A stretch of 64,000 nt of DNA. Origin: Oegoconia quadripuncta (lineage: Eukaryota; Arthropoda; Insecta; Lepidoptera; Autostichidae). Below, in pieces: positions 23,001 through 33,349 of the stretch. Numbering within the stretch: the stretch's first letter is position 1; each line of letters starts with the position of its first letter. A program made the position numbers and the translations under genes. Below the pieces are notes generated by a model. It had not been told where the DNA came from. It made no database searches and saw nothing but the letters and a program-made list of their open reading frames with translations. Location: NCBI GenBank assembly GCA_949316235.1, contig OX438758.1:19122694-19186693 (forward strand), read 5' to 3'.

Positions 23001-26000
23001 TATGTACTTTTTGGTTGCTCTATTTCCACTTATCAGCCAGTATTTTTGTCGAATGAAAGCCAGAGTAACGCGCGCTCCGCCGTGAAATGTGAGCTTGTGT
23101 GCGTCATCGATGATTAACTCCGTCATTCGGCTACTATAAGGTAAGATGATAGGGTATTTCATCTCATCTCTGATATTGGCATTTTTCAGCCTCCCTCCCA
23201 CTCGCAAGACGCCTTGTTCGTCCAGGAACGGGTTGAGAGATAAGATCTTGCTGTTGGATGGTATATTCTTGTTTATTTTTAGGTACTTGACCTCATCCGG
23301 GAACTCTTGTCCTTGTACTTCCTTGATGAGTGCTATTTTTGATTGCTGTAATTCAAGTAAGGTAAGGTATATTTCTTTCTTTGTTTTTTGCTTTTTTGCT
23401 AAGTTGATAAAGCGTCGTATCCATGCTAACACGCGCGTTGCTTTTCTTATTGAGCTGTATTTATTTAAAATATTCTTGCTAATATTTTCATCACTTTTTT
23501 GACTTTCTGTCGCCACATTCACTTGTTTCTGTTCTTTAATTTCCTCGCTTGTACAATATTTTTGCTCTTGTTGCTTTTCTGCCTTGCTTTCAGATAACCA
23601 CGAAGGACCTTGCCACCACAGCTCGTGTTGGATTAGCTGTGTCGTGGTCAGGCCTCGGCTTGCACAGTCCGCAGGGTTGTCGGCTGATTTTACGTATCCC
23701 CAATTCTCGGAGGGCATGATGTCTGTCACCTTGCGGACCCGGTTTGATACAAATATCGACCAGCGGTCAGGGTCTCCTTGCAGCCAACCCAAGACCGCGG
23801 TAGAGTCGGTCCAGCCATAGATTTTGACTTGATGATTAATTAAACATTTTTTCACCTTCTGCATGACCTTGGAAAGTAGGTAGGCTCCACACAACTCTAA
23901 TTTTGGTAGTGTGAGGTTTTTGTTACGTGGAACTAGTTTAGATTTTCCAGTAACCAAAATTATCTTTTTCTCTTGATTGTTGTTTAACTTGCAATAAACA
24001 ACACAAGCGTAGGCTTTCTGTGACGCGTCACAATAGCCGTGTAACTCGATCTCTGTTGCTACGCTCGTACCGAGCCATCGCGGTATTTTTATTTTGTTGA
24101 TATTTTTGAGGTCTTGTTTTATTTTTAGCCATTCTGCTTCAATATTTTCCGGAACCTTGCTATCCCATTGGATGTTACACTCCCAAATTTTTTGAAATAG
24201 TAATTTTAGTTTCGTAGCGATTGGAGTTAACCATCCCAGCGGATCAAACAACTTCGATATATCGGATAACATCTTGCGTTTGGTGTTGATTATGTTTTCT
24301 TCTGTATCTTGAATTGTTGACTGAAATATAAAGTCATCTTGTTCTGGGCTCCAACGCAGACCTAGTGCTTTTGTTGCTTTTTTAAAATTATAGTCCTCTT
24401 GTTGTTGAACATTCTTGTTATCTTGTATTAAGTTTTTATTGTTTGAGGTCCATTTTCTCAGGTTAAATCCCCCTGTTTTTAACAAATTTATTAAGTCTTG
24501 CTGTAACAATAAAGCTTCTTCCACAGTGTGTGAACCATGGAGCACGTCATCAGTGTAAAAACTTCTTTCCAGTACATTCGCAGCTTCCGGGAAAGTGTTT
24601 CGTTCGTCTTGGGCCAGCTGACGTAGGGTCATCATTGCAAGGAACGGAGCGGCCTTGGTGCCATACGTCACCGTTGTAAGCTGATACTCTTGCAATAAAT
24701 TGTGTGAAGAATCGCGCCACACTATTTTTTGTAGGCTTTGGTCGTCTTGATGCACCCAAATTTGTCTAAACATTTTTTCTATATCGGCAGTGAAACCGAT
24801 ACGGTATTGTCTCCATCGCAGAATCAATTCAAAAAGATCATTTTGTAAATTAGGGCCTGTATACATATAATCATTAAGGCTTTTTCCATTTGTTGTGTTT
24901 TGCGATCCATTAAACACGACACGTACAGCTGTTGTCGATGAGTCACGTATTACGCAATGATGTGGTAAAAAATATTCTTGTTTTGAATTTTTCTCTGCTA
25001 TTTTCATGTGGCCCAAATCTTGATATTCTCTTATAAAATTTTTATAATCAGCGGCGATTTTCTTATTCCTTGCGAATTTTCTTTCCAATTGCATAAACTG
25101 TGCAATGGCTTGTTTTTTGGACTCTCCCATCTCAATGATATTGGACTTAATGGGAAGTCGCACAGTATATTTACCGTCTTCCATCCTTGTCGTGGTTGAC
25201 TTATAAAAATTGATGCACTTGCTATCTTCTATTGAGGGAGTTGTGCTCTCAGTTATGTCCTCAGTTTGGCAAAAGAATTGAATTTCCTCTATGTTATTCA
25301 AAACGACGTTACAGTGTAGAGTTTGTGTCTTGCCACACAATATCCAACCGAGACGCGTCTGTTGTGCTACTGGCTTTAAATTGTCTGCTCTGCGTATGCC
25401 TTCTAACAAAATGTTACAGTACACATCGGCGCCTAGGAGAACGTCAATGGGGCGGCTGATGTGGAATTCCGGATCAGCCAGTTGTAGGTTGTTAATGTAC
25501 TCCCAGTCTGGCCTCTTGAACGTGAAATTGGGTAAGTTTTTAGTTAATTTTTTCATGATTAGAACTTGAGTATCAAATGTGAAGTCTTCTGTTCTGGAGC
25601 TACACGTAATAATTAATTTTCCTTTACAGGTGGTGTCTTTGGTGCCAATGCCGGTTATGACTCCGCTACATTTTTGTCTTGAAAATTTTAATTGTTGTGC
25701 TGCATTTTCCGTTATAATGGAAATTTGCGACCCTTGATCGATGAGAGCACGCAGGGACCTGAATACTCCATCAGCTCCTCGGACCTTGATCAGAGCTGTT
25801 GCCAGCAGTACTTCCGGTGCATCGCATGCTCTTGCTACGTGCGAGTTTTCTTGTTTTGGCCTTGTAACCATTGATGCGTTATTGACTGTACTTTTACTTG
25901 GAGACACGTATGGTGTCGTATTACCGGGCTTCGAAAATAAATCGTGTAATATTGAGTTGTGACTTCCGTTGCAATGTCGACATCGCTTGTTCGATGTGCA

Positions 26001-27500
26001 TGCGTTGCCATAGTGGCTATAGAGACAATTATTGCACAAATTATGTTTCATGATTGTCTGTCTCTTTTGTTCATGCGGCATTTGTTTGAATTCCTCGCAA
26101 AAATAAATGGCGTGTTCTTGACTGCCACATACCAGGCAGTTTAATTTATTTTTTCGTGTCCTGTATGTAGGTGACTGAAAGGCTTGGTTTGACTTGCTTG
26201 CATGATAAAAATTCTTGTGATCTTTGTCTTGTTTTGTATGTGCTGGGTATGCTGAGCTTGATTTCTGCACTGTGCTATCTTGTTTACGGCGTGACGATTC
26301 CAGGGTAGTAAACTTGTTTTCTAAAAACTCCAGGAAGTCGCTCATCGTAGGTAATTCCCTAGGTTGTTTGAGAGAATTCATGTACTCTTTGTGTGTTTCA
26401 GAATCAAGTTTCTGAGACAAAATATGTATTAAAATAGGGTCCCACGAATCGATGTTAACACCCATATTTTTTATTGCATTTAGACATTCCTTGGTGACGT
26501 CGTGAACTCGCTTGATGTGACTTGATAGCGGGTGTTGTATTGCCGGAACATTCATCAATGTATTTATGTATGATGTGAAAATTAATTTTTTGTTATTGTA
26601 GCGGTGGTTTATAATATTCCAACTTGTATTGTAATTTTCCGAGCTAATTTGGAGGTGTTGAATTAGTCGTTCTGCTTCTCCTCGTAACTTGCCTTTTAGA
26701 AATTGCATCTTTTGTGCGTCCGATAGTGATGGGTTGTTATGAACTGCCTCGGAGAATAGGTCTTTAAAGGAAACCCACTGTTGGTAATTACCACTGAACA
26801 CAGGAATGTCAAGCTGCGGAGTAGACTTCTCTCGGTGTGCCACCGACCACAGTCTGCTATTGATTGTTCTTTTTATAGAGAAATAATTTTCTTCATGTTG
26901 AGAAAAAGTTTGTTCGTAATGAGGATCCGAACCCTCCATCTCGCTGTCGATCTCCCAGTGAAGCTTGTCTATCACTTGCCAGCGCGAGTGCATCGTTCGC
27001 AGGGTGTCCTCAAACTCCCATTTCTCTTTGATCTCATCAACTTGTATCTGTGAGAGTGTTCGAGAAAAAGCTTTAAAGTTACTTGTTTGTTTTTTCATCA
27101 AGTCATCCAATTTGCTGTTTATTCCTGTCGAAGCGTATTTTATTTCAGGTAGCGGGGAGGCTCTTGGTGTCTGCTCCCGAACTTCCATGGCGTGCGGCAT
27201 CTCCCGAGTGAAGCGCGCAGGTTGTATAACAATTGACTTCATAACAAAGTCTCTTGTTTCCTGGTAAAATTTTTTCGTTTCTTCATAATAGTTCCCCGTG
27301 AAATAGTCATGATTGCGATCTAAGCCTTGACAGATCTTGTTATGGTTTTCTTGAAATTCGTTCCAGTATAAATCTAAAGATTCCATCCGTCTCTTGATAT
27401 TCTCAGGAGTTTTGCGATCTTGTCCATCTTTCTTGAAGTTAGTTAACAGTTTCTTTATGCCGTCAACTAGTTGTTGTTGAGTTTCTAAAATTCCCTCCAT
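20007..27500 (-). CDS. gag-pol-env polyprotein of the BEL/Pao element
   Basis: From ATG at 27500 (MEGILETQQQ) the frame runs 2497 codons with no break; it stays open a little upstream but without another ATG. Order by residue: Pao-type gag about 225-400, two Cys-His zinc knuckles about 455-515, aspartic protease with LIDQGS (D588), RT with the YTDD catalytic box 982-985, RNase H near 1150-1260, and integrase with an HHCC zinc motif near 1440-1500. The integrase catalytic triad is D1538, D1604 and E1657. A hydrophobic signal at about 1852-1872 starts an envelope, which has RRKR at 1973-1976 followed at once by a glycine-led fusion-peptide-like stretch. A transmembrane segment lies at about 2397-2420. 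The envelope resembles the baculovirus F / insect errantivirus type. Env sharing one frame with gag-pol implies processing by protease or splicing. Confidence 0.95.
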   Translation of the reverse strand: MEGILETQQQLVDGIKKLLTNFKKDGQDRKTPENIKRRMESLDLYWNEFQENHNKICQGLDRNHDYFTGNYYEETKKFYQETRDFVMKSIVIQPARFTREMPHAMEVREQTPRASPLPEIKYASTGINSKLDDLMKKQTSNFKAFSRTLSQIQVDEIKEKWEFEDTLRTMHSRWQVIDKLHWEIDSEMEGSDPHYEQTFSQHEENYFSIKRTINSRLWSVAHREKSTPQLDIPVFSGNYQQWVSFKDLFSEAVHNNPSLSDAQKMQFLKGKLRGEAERLIQHLQISSENYNTSWNIINHRYNNKKLIFTSYINTLMNVPAIQHPLSSHIKRVHDVTKECLNAIKNMGVNIDSWDPILIHILSQKLDSETHKEYMNSLKQPRELPTMSDFLEFLENKFTTLESSRRKQDSTVQKSSSAYPAHTKQDKDHKNFYHASKSNQAFQSPTYRTRKNKLNCLVCGSQEHAIYFCEEFKQMPHEQKRQTIMKHNLCNNCLYSHYGNACTSNKRCRHCNGSHNSILHDLFSKPGNTTPYVSPSKSTVNNASMVTRPKQENSHVARACDAPEVLLATALIKVRGADGVFRSLRALIDQGSQISIITENAAQQLKFSRQKCSGVITGIGTKDTTCKGKLIITCSSRTEDFTFDTQVLIMKKLTKNLPNFTFKRPDWEYINNLQLADPEFHISRPIDVLLGADVYCNILLEGIRRADNLKPVAQQTRLGWILCGKTQTLHCNVVLNNIEEIQFFCQTEDITESTTPSIEDSKCINFYKSTTTRMEDGKYTVRLPIKSNIIEMGESKKQAIAQFMQLERKFARNKKIAADYKNFIREYQDLGHMKIAEKNSKQEYFLPHHCVIRDSSTTAVRVVFNGSQNTTNGKSLNDYMYTGPNLQNDLFELILRWRQYRIGFTADIEKMFRQIWVHQDDQSLQKIVWRDSSHNLLQEYQLTTVTYGTKAAPFLAMMTLRQLAQDERNTFPEAANVLERSFYTDDVLHGSHTVEEALLLQQDLINLLKTGGFNLRKWTSNNKNLIQDNKNVQQQEDYNFKKATKALGLRWSPEQDDFIFQSTIQDTEENIINTKRKMLSDISKLFDPLGWLTPIATKLKLLFQKIWECNIQWDSKVPENIEAEWLKIKQDLKNINKIKIPRWLGTSVATEIELHGYCDASQKAYACVVYCKLNNNQEKKIILVTGKSKLVPRNKNLTLPKLELCGAYLLSKVMQKVKKCLINHQVKIYGWTDSTAVLGWLQGDPDRWSIFVSNRVRKVTDIMPSENWGYVKSADNPADCASRGLTTTQLIQHELWWQGPSWLSESKAEKQQEQKYCTSEEIKEQKQVNVATESQKSDENISKNILNKYSSIRKATRVLAWIRRFINLAKKQKTKKEIYLTLLELQQSKIALIKEVQGQEFPDEVKYLKINKNIPSNSKILSLNPFLDEQGVLRVGGRLKNANIRDEMKYPIILPYSSRMTELIIDDAHKLTFHGGARVTLAFIRQKYWLISGNRATKKYIRSCVTCKKHKPMKQEQIMGDLPGPRVNQSRPFNHTGVDFTGHVYIKANKGRGIKTVKAYVAVFVCMVTKAVHLELVSDLTTSSFIAALRRMSARRGKPSHMYSDNGRNFVGAKRILEQEYQDIQQVFNECFLQEVTDMEITWHLNAPSWPSAGGLFEAAVKSFKYHLKRVIGEQKLTFEEFYTLLTQIEGCLNSRPLCALTEDPNDLDFLTPSHFLTGGPVTTIVETERDMRTRWQLTQKIYQDLWKRWRAEYLTQLSSRCKWRREHNNVRINDVVLVHDDNLPPGKWLMGRVVKLHPGQDGLVRVVTLKTKSGYLKRPVIKISILTEYQEDSTENKPQSNNIKTSKPTYKKFSVTSILTACLLFMTLITSTTCNVNITKFRENQGLFFDKVSNMQLIKEEWKLVVYYGMEPYWQGAKALNQYITALETTCTKLKEKAQCSVIVLQLRHGHQELDHYDQLLLRQHVSAGESARRKRGLINAVGYIASDLFGVLDQKFAEQYERDINALRDNQKHIISLWKNQTSIVEAQNNLLKRTENIINQQHKVLNQHIMLLERSIDTLKNTAQENMILNDFAIGAIVASNMLHSLQNLQNNLLDTITDVYHDSINLHLITPEQLSEELSTISSQLSRDVTLPIDNLHSDLRKIYTLLKTRTRMLEEYLIFEIRLPLISRDSYEILKISPIPKLQGEKVITIVPVSDYISINMKKDTYIPMTENDVRACIVHTDTYYCHSQKPEYLMKEDKSLCQLQNSECKTEMNLCKNQWQESFSTNTYIYFCCEQCKIRTMCGDQMTGHQLQAAGLINIGHGCIIKTETLTIYPYKPHSSELRVSPEIYTPQMSPINDVINITIPHLSEGNTSLKYILNETENISKQITTLKNKEDETLMQTSSIDSHNIHHYAMIYMLVGVVIIYGVIMIIRRAYCRWQVHTSPVERPTSTTVITMTPQPPIAPRTVTPSTSRIDTNVDSRMDINQPLSRARQDRSTSPALKNDNKFPKFK

Positions 27501-27969
27501 GATAAGCACTTGATATACTGTTTTCAAATAGACTTGATATACTGTTTAAGTAAACTTGATATACTGCAGTTGCTTTGTATTGTGAGTTCTCTGACCTGTA
27601 ACTTGATATCCTTGCTGCGGTACGTACCAACTTGATATTCTTGATAATTTCTTGATAATAAAGTGGAGTGGCCTATGTCCAGCAGTGGCCTATTCCAGTC
27701 TTGACAATAACTTGATGTTGATAATAATTGTGCCTATGCCTAGCAGTGGACAACGAACGGCTGATGATGAATCTTGATAATGAGCAGTCTTGTACCTTTG
27801 ATATGCTTGCTGATTCAATGTCGAGATCGTATTCCTGTATCCCTCGTATGATCAGATGCGCCTTCTCAAATCAGACGGTGAGTCGCTTGTGGGAGGCCGC
27901 CTAACCCGATCGGAATCACACGTAGACACACGGAGCACGTGTCCCAAAAAGGCTCGAAGGACCACTTTA
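27501..27969 (-). other. 5' untranslated leader of the retroelement with CTTGATAT repeats
   Basis: Between the 5' LTR and the first ATG lies about 470 bp without a clear gene. It includes the primer binding site. On the plus strand CTTGATATACTG occurs three times at 27509-27520, 27533-27544 and 27555-27566, and shorter CTTGATAN copies are scattered through 27600-27790. Confidence 0.7.
27951..27964 (-). promoter_or_regulatory. primer binding site, probably tRNA-Tyr
   Basis: The minus strand reads TGGTCCTTCGAGCC five bases after the 5' LTR. This is complementary to a tRNA 3' end of GGCUCGAAGGA plus CCA, the acceptor and T-stem end of insect tRNA-Tyr as I recall it. The position and TGG start are seen; the tRNA identity is from memory. 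Confidence 0.7.
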
Positions 27970-28506
<537 letters not shown>

Positions 28507-28654
28507 TCAACACATTCGTCTTCAAATAGAGGGGTCTGATGCCCAATATTTAGACTTCACTGAATAAGAGGAAGAAGGACAACGTTGTTTAGATAATAAT
28601 ACATAAGCACACTTCTTTGTATCATCATCCATCATATCTTTGTATCATAACGGG

Positions 28655-28815
28655 ATTAAACGGCTCCTCTACACGATATATAAAAATTGTTGTAACCATT
28701 CTAGATTGTAAATGACTTATTGAAAAGAGACAAACCCTCTGAGTTTCTCGCTGGATCGTCTCAGTAGTGGTCGCGTTCCGAGCTAGTGGTAGTTTAAAAA
28801 ACAAGTGACGTTGGG
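28655..28815 (+). mobile_element. LINE 3' UTR fragment in intron 5
   Basis: GGGATTAAACGGCTCCTCTA through GGTAGTTTAAAAAACAAGTG matches 63650-63805 closely. It is a short 5'-truncated copy. Confidence 0.78.
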
Positions 28816-29042
28816 GTTGTTATAAAATCTTCCTTCCGCCCACTTTTCTTTATCAGAATTCTTATCGGCACATCCCTCATCATCATATTTATCACTCTTC
28901 TAGTTCCATGGTATTCCCCCCCCCCAACAGACCATAACTACGCCACCCTACCTACCCTTATTAACTTATGTATCAACTGGCTTATCCATTCGTGTTTCTC
29001 AAAACATCCATCTTAACATTTGCGTCTGCGCTGCTTCTTTCA

Positions 29043-29315
<273 letters not shown>

Positions 29316-29499
29316 CTATGTTTGATTCTAAATGACCGTATAATATTTAAGAAGGCAAGGCGTATAGAAATTCACGTAATGATTTTAAGATTATGATCTT
29401 GAATAAGACTTTGTATGGAGAGATCCATATTTTTTAAAATAAGTCGTGGAACGTTAATCCCTTTGAGAGTTCAACAGGATTTTTTAACATGATGAAATG

Positions 29500-29630
29500 T
29501 AATTGGTGTAATTCCTCTTTACTTGTGATTGTAAGAATGGTTTACTTTGTATGAGTGTCACCTTAATAGGTGACACTCATACAATTAATATGGGAATTGC
29601 ACGAATTTAAATTCACTCTGTACATTATGC
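29500..29630. mobile_element. short MITE with a perfect 15-bp stem-loop
   Basis: GTATGAGTGTCACCT-TAAT-AGGTGACACTCATAC is a perfect stem-loop at about 29548-29581. It is flanked by TGTAATTGGTGTAATTCCTC and GGAATTGCACGAATTTAAAT TCAC, which resemble the repeats at 10895-11050 and 11735-11890. Confidence 0.6.
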
Positions 29631-29945
29631 TAAAAAAACCTACTATTTAATTATTATTTTGAATAAAAACTTTCGTAGGAATTATTCTGGTTTATATGTA
29701 TTTTTCTTAAGCATTAATTTTGAAGATGACTTCAGCGCAGCCTGGGAAGTTTACCCACAAGATGGACGGATGACCCTCAGGTCAAACGGCCTGTGGCTGA
29801 TGTGATGATGCAGGCTTTAGAAGCACAGATAAACTTCGGATCTGAATAAATACAGACTATAACAAAATATGTATAACGATTCCTTTTTGCTATGTACCAG
29901 GGCGGTATGAACGGCCTAGCGATCGTCAATGAAGCTGTGTTTAAC

Positions 29946-30065
29946 CTTGACGTCAGAGGTGTCCCGCTGGCAGTTCTTCCAGGAAAGAGCGATGGATGAG
30001 AACAGCCGGTTAGGGTGGTCGAACTTGCCGCCCTGCAGCGCGAGGAACATCGTCGTCATCGGCTC
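29946..30065 (-). CDS. rg: neurobeachin exon 4 (BEACH domain)
   Basis: The exon has exactly 40 codons, [20 protein letters not shown] then [20 protein letters not shown]. The GKFDxPxRxF and SDVKELIPE-type motifs are typical BEACH sequence. The acceptor is GTTCCGCAG and the donor is AAG|GTTAAA, a weaker donor lacking +5 G. Phase 0 at both ends. Confidence 0.94.
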
Positions 30066-30187
30066 CTGCGGAACACGTTAAACGTCACTTTAAAGAAACT
30101 CTGTGTAAAAACGGTTGTTACAGGATAGATGATTATTTAGACGATACGGAGGTCTGGTGTCAGCTGAATTCAAAGTCCAGGTCGTTA

Positions 30188-30290
30188 ACTTTTTTTTTTA
30201 TCTACAACGGGTTAGCACTTGACCTCAATCACACCTGATGTTAAGTGAAGATGAGGCCGAAGATGGCAGCGTACTGACTATCGGACAGCG
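30188..30290 (-). mobile_element. fragment of family A SINE (tail part)
   Basis: TTTTTTTTTATCTACAACGG then CACACCTGATGTTAAGTGAA and GATGAGGCCGAAGATGG match the tail half of family A. Confidence 0.72.
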
Positions 30291-30337
30291 GTCGTTAACT
30301 ACCCTTATGTTAAATGTTTTTTTTTTTGACATATGTA

Positions 30338-30604
30338 ATATAATAAATAAATAAATATCTTTGCACATACACACAGCGCCGTCTAGTTCCACACTAAGCA
30401 ACTAGGCTTGTATTATAGATACCAGATGGTTGATAAACTACACAAATACATTTTTTTTTGTAAATAAATACATATATGTATATAAATGAAAAACATCCAT
30501 GACTCGGGAACTGTCTGTCTTCATCATACATACATATGCCCATAGCGGGATTCGAACCCGCGACCATAGCAGAGTTTCTAACCACTACACCAAATAGGTC
30601 GTCA
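30338..30604 (-). mobile_element. tRNA-derived SINE, family B
   Basis: AATAAATAAATATCTTTGCA, GCGCCGTCTAGTTCCACACT, then GCGGGATTCGAACCCGCGAC and ACTACACCAAATAGGTCGTC. Complete-looking minus-strand copy in intron 3. Confidence 0.84.
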
Positions 30605-30644
30605 AAATATGAATTATAATAAAATTGTAAAGATGGAAACTATT

Positions 30645-30725
30645 TAAAAGATGTGTTGTTACGGAGTTTCTTGTCGCTTCTTTTCCCTAACATTAGCACC
30701 TTGTGAAGCGATGTAGTTTTAAAAT
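30645..30725 (+). mobile_element. LINE 3'-tail fragment
   Basis: AGATGTGTTGTTACGGAGTT TCTTGTCGCTTC through CTTGTGAAGCGATGTAGTTT matches 8945-9020 in intron 13. Confidence 0.65.
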
Positions 30726-30726
30726 A

Positions 30727-30834
30727 CCTTAACACCAACCAAACCGAGCACTAAACATGTACCCCGCTGGGATCAAACCCGCGACCTACGATTCGTAAAC
30801 CCTATGTTGTTTACATTGAGCCACGGAGGCGGTT
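30727..30834 (-). mobile_element. fragment of family A SINE (tRNA-like half)
   Basis: ACCAACCAAACCGAGCACTA ... GATCAAACCCGCGACC ... GAGCCACGGAGGCGGTT match the promoter half of family A on the minus strand. Confidence 0.75.
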
Positions 30835-31429
30835 TAATTATATAAGTTTAAGTTTATAAGCCGAGTATATTTTGCATTATATTATAATACCAGATTCATT
30901 GCTACATAGACAACCTGCCCTTAAAACAAAACTCGCAAGTCGTCGAAACGCAGTTCCCCGTAGCCCACTAATTGCTTGCAATGAAAGGCTAAATGTAAAA
31001 TAAAATGCTCATTTTCAATTATATTCTAAATGAAGCCAGTCTGAAGATAATTAAATTGTATTTTGAGAGAGTAAAACGATGAAGAAAGTAAAAATAAGTA
31101 TACGACATATTATTGCAATGCACGTGTTATTTGAATTCTATTTCAGAGATCGAACGGTCCGGGGACGCTTTTAACTTTTTTACCTTCTCTGTTTCGCGTC
31201 ACTTTGAGTTAATGTTACGTGGACTGTGTTGCCAGATTATAAATACTTAATACCAGCATTGTTGTGTTCCGATTTGAAAGATAATATTGTATTTGAGATC
31301 AATCGTATGACCTTCTGTTTGGGAAGTTACAAATGTCATGAGTCTTGAGTATTCAGATCTCACCAGTTGAGCTTATAGTCTCATAGCATATTATCCTAGA
31401 ACCTTGGGATCTTCAAGAACAGAGTGATT

Positions 31430-31530
31430 AGGCATTTACTGGGATCGCGTGCTTCATCTTCGACCACATCGTCACTTTCCATCACGTGAGATTGTGGTCA
31501 AAAGCGAATCCAGTCAATTATATAAAAAAA
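31430..31530 (+). mobile_element. tail of the same dispersed element beside the 40-bp array
   Basis: GGCATTTACTGGGATCGCGT GCTTCATCTTCGACCACATC ... AAAAAAAATATCG. It lies about 70 bp before the 40-bp tandem array starts. Confidence 0.6.
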
Positions 31531-31599
31531 AATATCGCGGGGAAGTGAATGTCCAGCTACTTTTATTTCACGTAGAGGGAGGGTTATATTCAGAAAATT

Positions 31600-31910
31600 T
31601 TCTAGTCATGGAGAGAGGCGAATGTATATTCAGCAACCTTTATAGCCGCGTCGAGGGACGAGTGTAAGTTCTGCAACCTTCATAGCCGCGTCGAGGGACG
31701 AGTGTAAGTTCTGCAACCTTCATAGCCGCGTCGAGGGACGAGTGTAAGTTCTGCAACCTTCATAGCCGCGTCGAGGAACGAGTGTAAGTTCTGCAACCTT
31801 CATAGCCGCGTCGAGGGACGAGTGTAAGTTCTGCAACCTTCATAGCCGCGTCGAGAGACGAGTGTATATTCAGTGACTCTTATAGTCGTGCCGGGAGAAG
31901 GGCATGCGTC
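31600..31910 (+). repeat. 40-bp tandem repeat in intron 3
   Basis: Six units at exact 40-bp spacing begin ATAGCCGCGTCGAG at 31642, 31682, 31722, 31762, 31802 and 31842. Degenerate flanking units extend to about 31600 and 31910. Each core unit contains GAGTGTAAGTTCTGC. No protein or known satellite is recognised. Confidence 0.93.
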
Positions 31911-32423
31911 CAGTAACTTATATAGACCGTTGATGATAATGATAAAACGGAAAATGTGACTTCCCGTATGAACTCCACCGGCTTCTTTACCAAGAATATT
32001 TAAGGTGATTTAAAAATGCTCTACACCTGTCTTATAATTACTCACATTTAGGGAACCGTATAGTGTTCACACATGGCAACACCGCTACCACCTGCGCGGG
32101 CGCATCGCGCACTTCCCACCCGATTTGTTGTGACATCCAGCCTTTTACCGTCAACGTGAGCATATATTGATGTAGCCCTTTGTGTTGAAGCTTAGTGAAT
32201 ATATTTTTCAATGTTGCGCGGTCAAACCCCGGCTGCATGGCGTTGCTGCTTATCACTGGTCTACTTTCATGGTCATGATCATTTAGTCGCCACGGGAAGA
32301 GACGAGTTGGTTCTATTCTGTTCCAGTGTATTGCATTGAAATAAATAAATATCCTTGGACATATCCACAATGCCATCTAGTTCCACACTAATGCCCGTTT
32401 TTAAAAAAAAAAATTAATTTAAT

Positions 32424-32745
32424 GCCCTACGGGTTGGTACTTTACCTCAATCACACCTGATGTTAAGTGAAGATGAGGCCGAAGGTGGAAGCGTACTGAC
32501 CCGGAAACCCCAAGACATTTGGGGGACTGGCTATCTTATCTCTGACAACCGGACCACAACAATGCTATTAACATTGCTGCTTGGCGGCAGATTTAGATAA
32601 GATGGTGGTAGCTAGCCAGGCGGACATTTAAAATGCCCTACCACCAACCAAACCGAGTACTTAAACATGTACCCCGCTGGGGGTCGAACTCGCGACCTCC
32701 GAATCGTAAACCCAATGTTTATTACATTGAGCCACGGAGGCAGTT
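32424..32745 (-). mobile_element. tRNA-derived SINE, family A, inserted in another SINE
   Basis: A full-length-like minus-strand copy ending TTGAGCCACGGAGGCAGTT. Together with the MITE piece at 32747-32890 it splits a family B SINE (32341-32395 and about 32891-33000). Confidence 0.82.
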
Positions 32746-32746
32746 A

Positions 32747-32890
32747 AAAATTAATAAACAGTTCTCAAGATTGACATGGCCTCAAGTTGACGCTTGAGAA
32801 TCTGTTGCATATTAAAACAGCATCAGAAAAAATGGTCTTGAGACCGAGACGCGATCTCAATCTCCAGAACGATTTATTAATACGGGCCTA
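32747..32890. mobile_element. partial copy of the GGCCCGTATTAATAAA MITE
   Basis: ATTAATAAACAGTTCTCAAG ... GATTTATTAATACGGGCCTA. It lies directly against the family A SINE, inside a split family B SINE. Confidence 0.62.
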
Positions 32891-33349
32891 AGCAACTATA
32901 GGCTTGTGTTGTGGATACCAGATGGTTGATATCCTACAAAAATACTTTTTTTTTGTAAAGAAATACTTATTATAAATGAAAACATTTATAACTGTCTGCT
33001 ATTATGTAATTATAGCTGCGTTGTCTGTACAAAATCACGTGGCCTAATGCATGCACGATAAGTGATAGGAGGGATTTAATTCTAGTGCATTAAATAAACA
33101 ACGTCGTCACTTTGTTAAACAAGTGAGTGTCTTCATGTGAGCACGTGTTCATCTAGATAACCTAGAGTGTCTGTACGTAATTCATACTTTAAAAGTACTA
33201 GGACAACAGAAGCTACTAAGAGGTTGGATGACTCGATTATTGCCATTCTCGATCTGTGTACCAAATCCTATTTTTAACTCTGACGAAAAGCGACGGGTAT
33301 TATGTGTTTAAGGCGTTGTATGTTCAGTATTTTTCCGGATATCTCTTCA

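Larger units (their letters stand above)
32341..33010 (-). mobile_element. family B SINE split by later insertions
   Basis: The tail half (AAATAAATATCCTTGGACAT ... TAGTTCCACACTAA) at 32341-32395 continues at about 32891 (GCAACTATAGGCTTGTGTTG ... ACATTTATAACTGTC). A family A SINE and a MITE fragment lie between. The order of insertion is therefore B first, then A. Confidence 0.72.

Noticed and set aside
22699..27267. Plus-strand frames of 60-118 codons opposite the retroelement
   Set aside because: They are antisense shadows of the long gag-pol-env frame.
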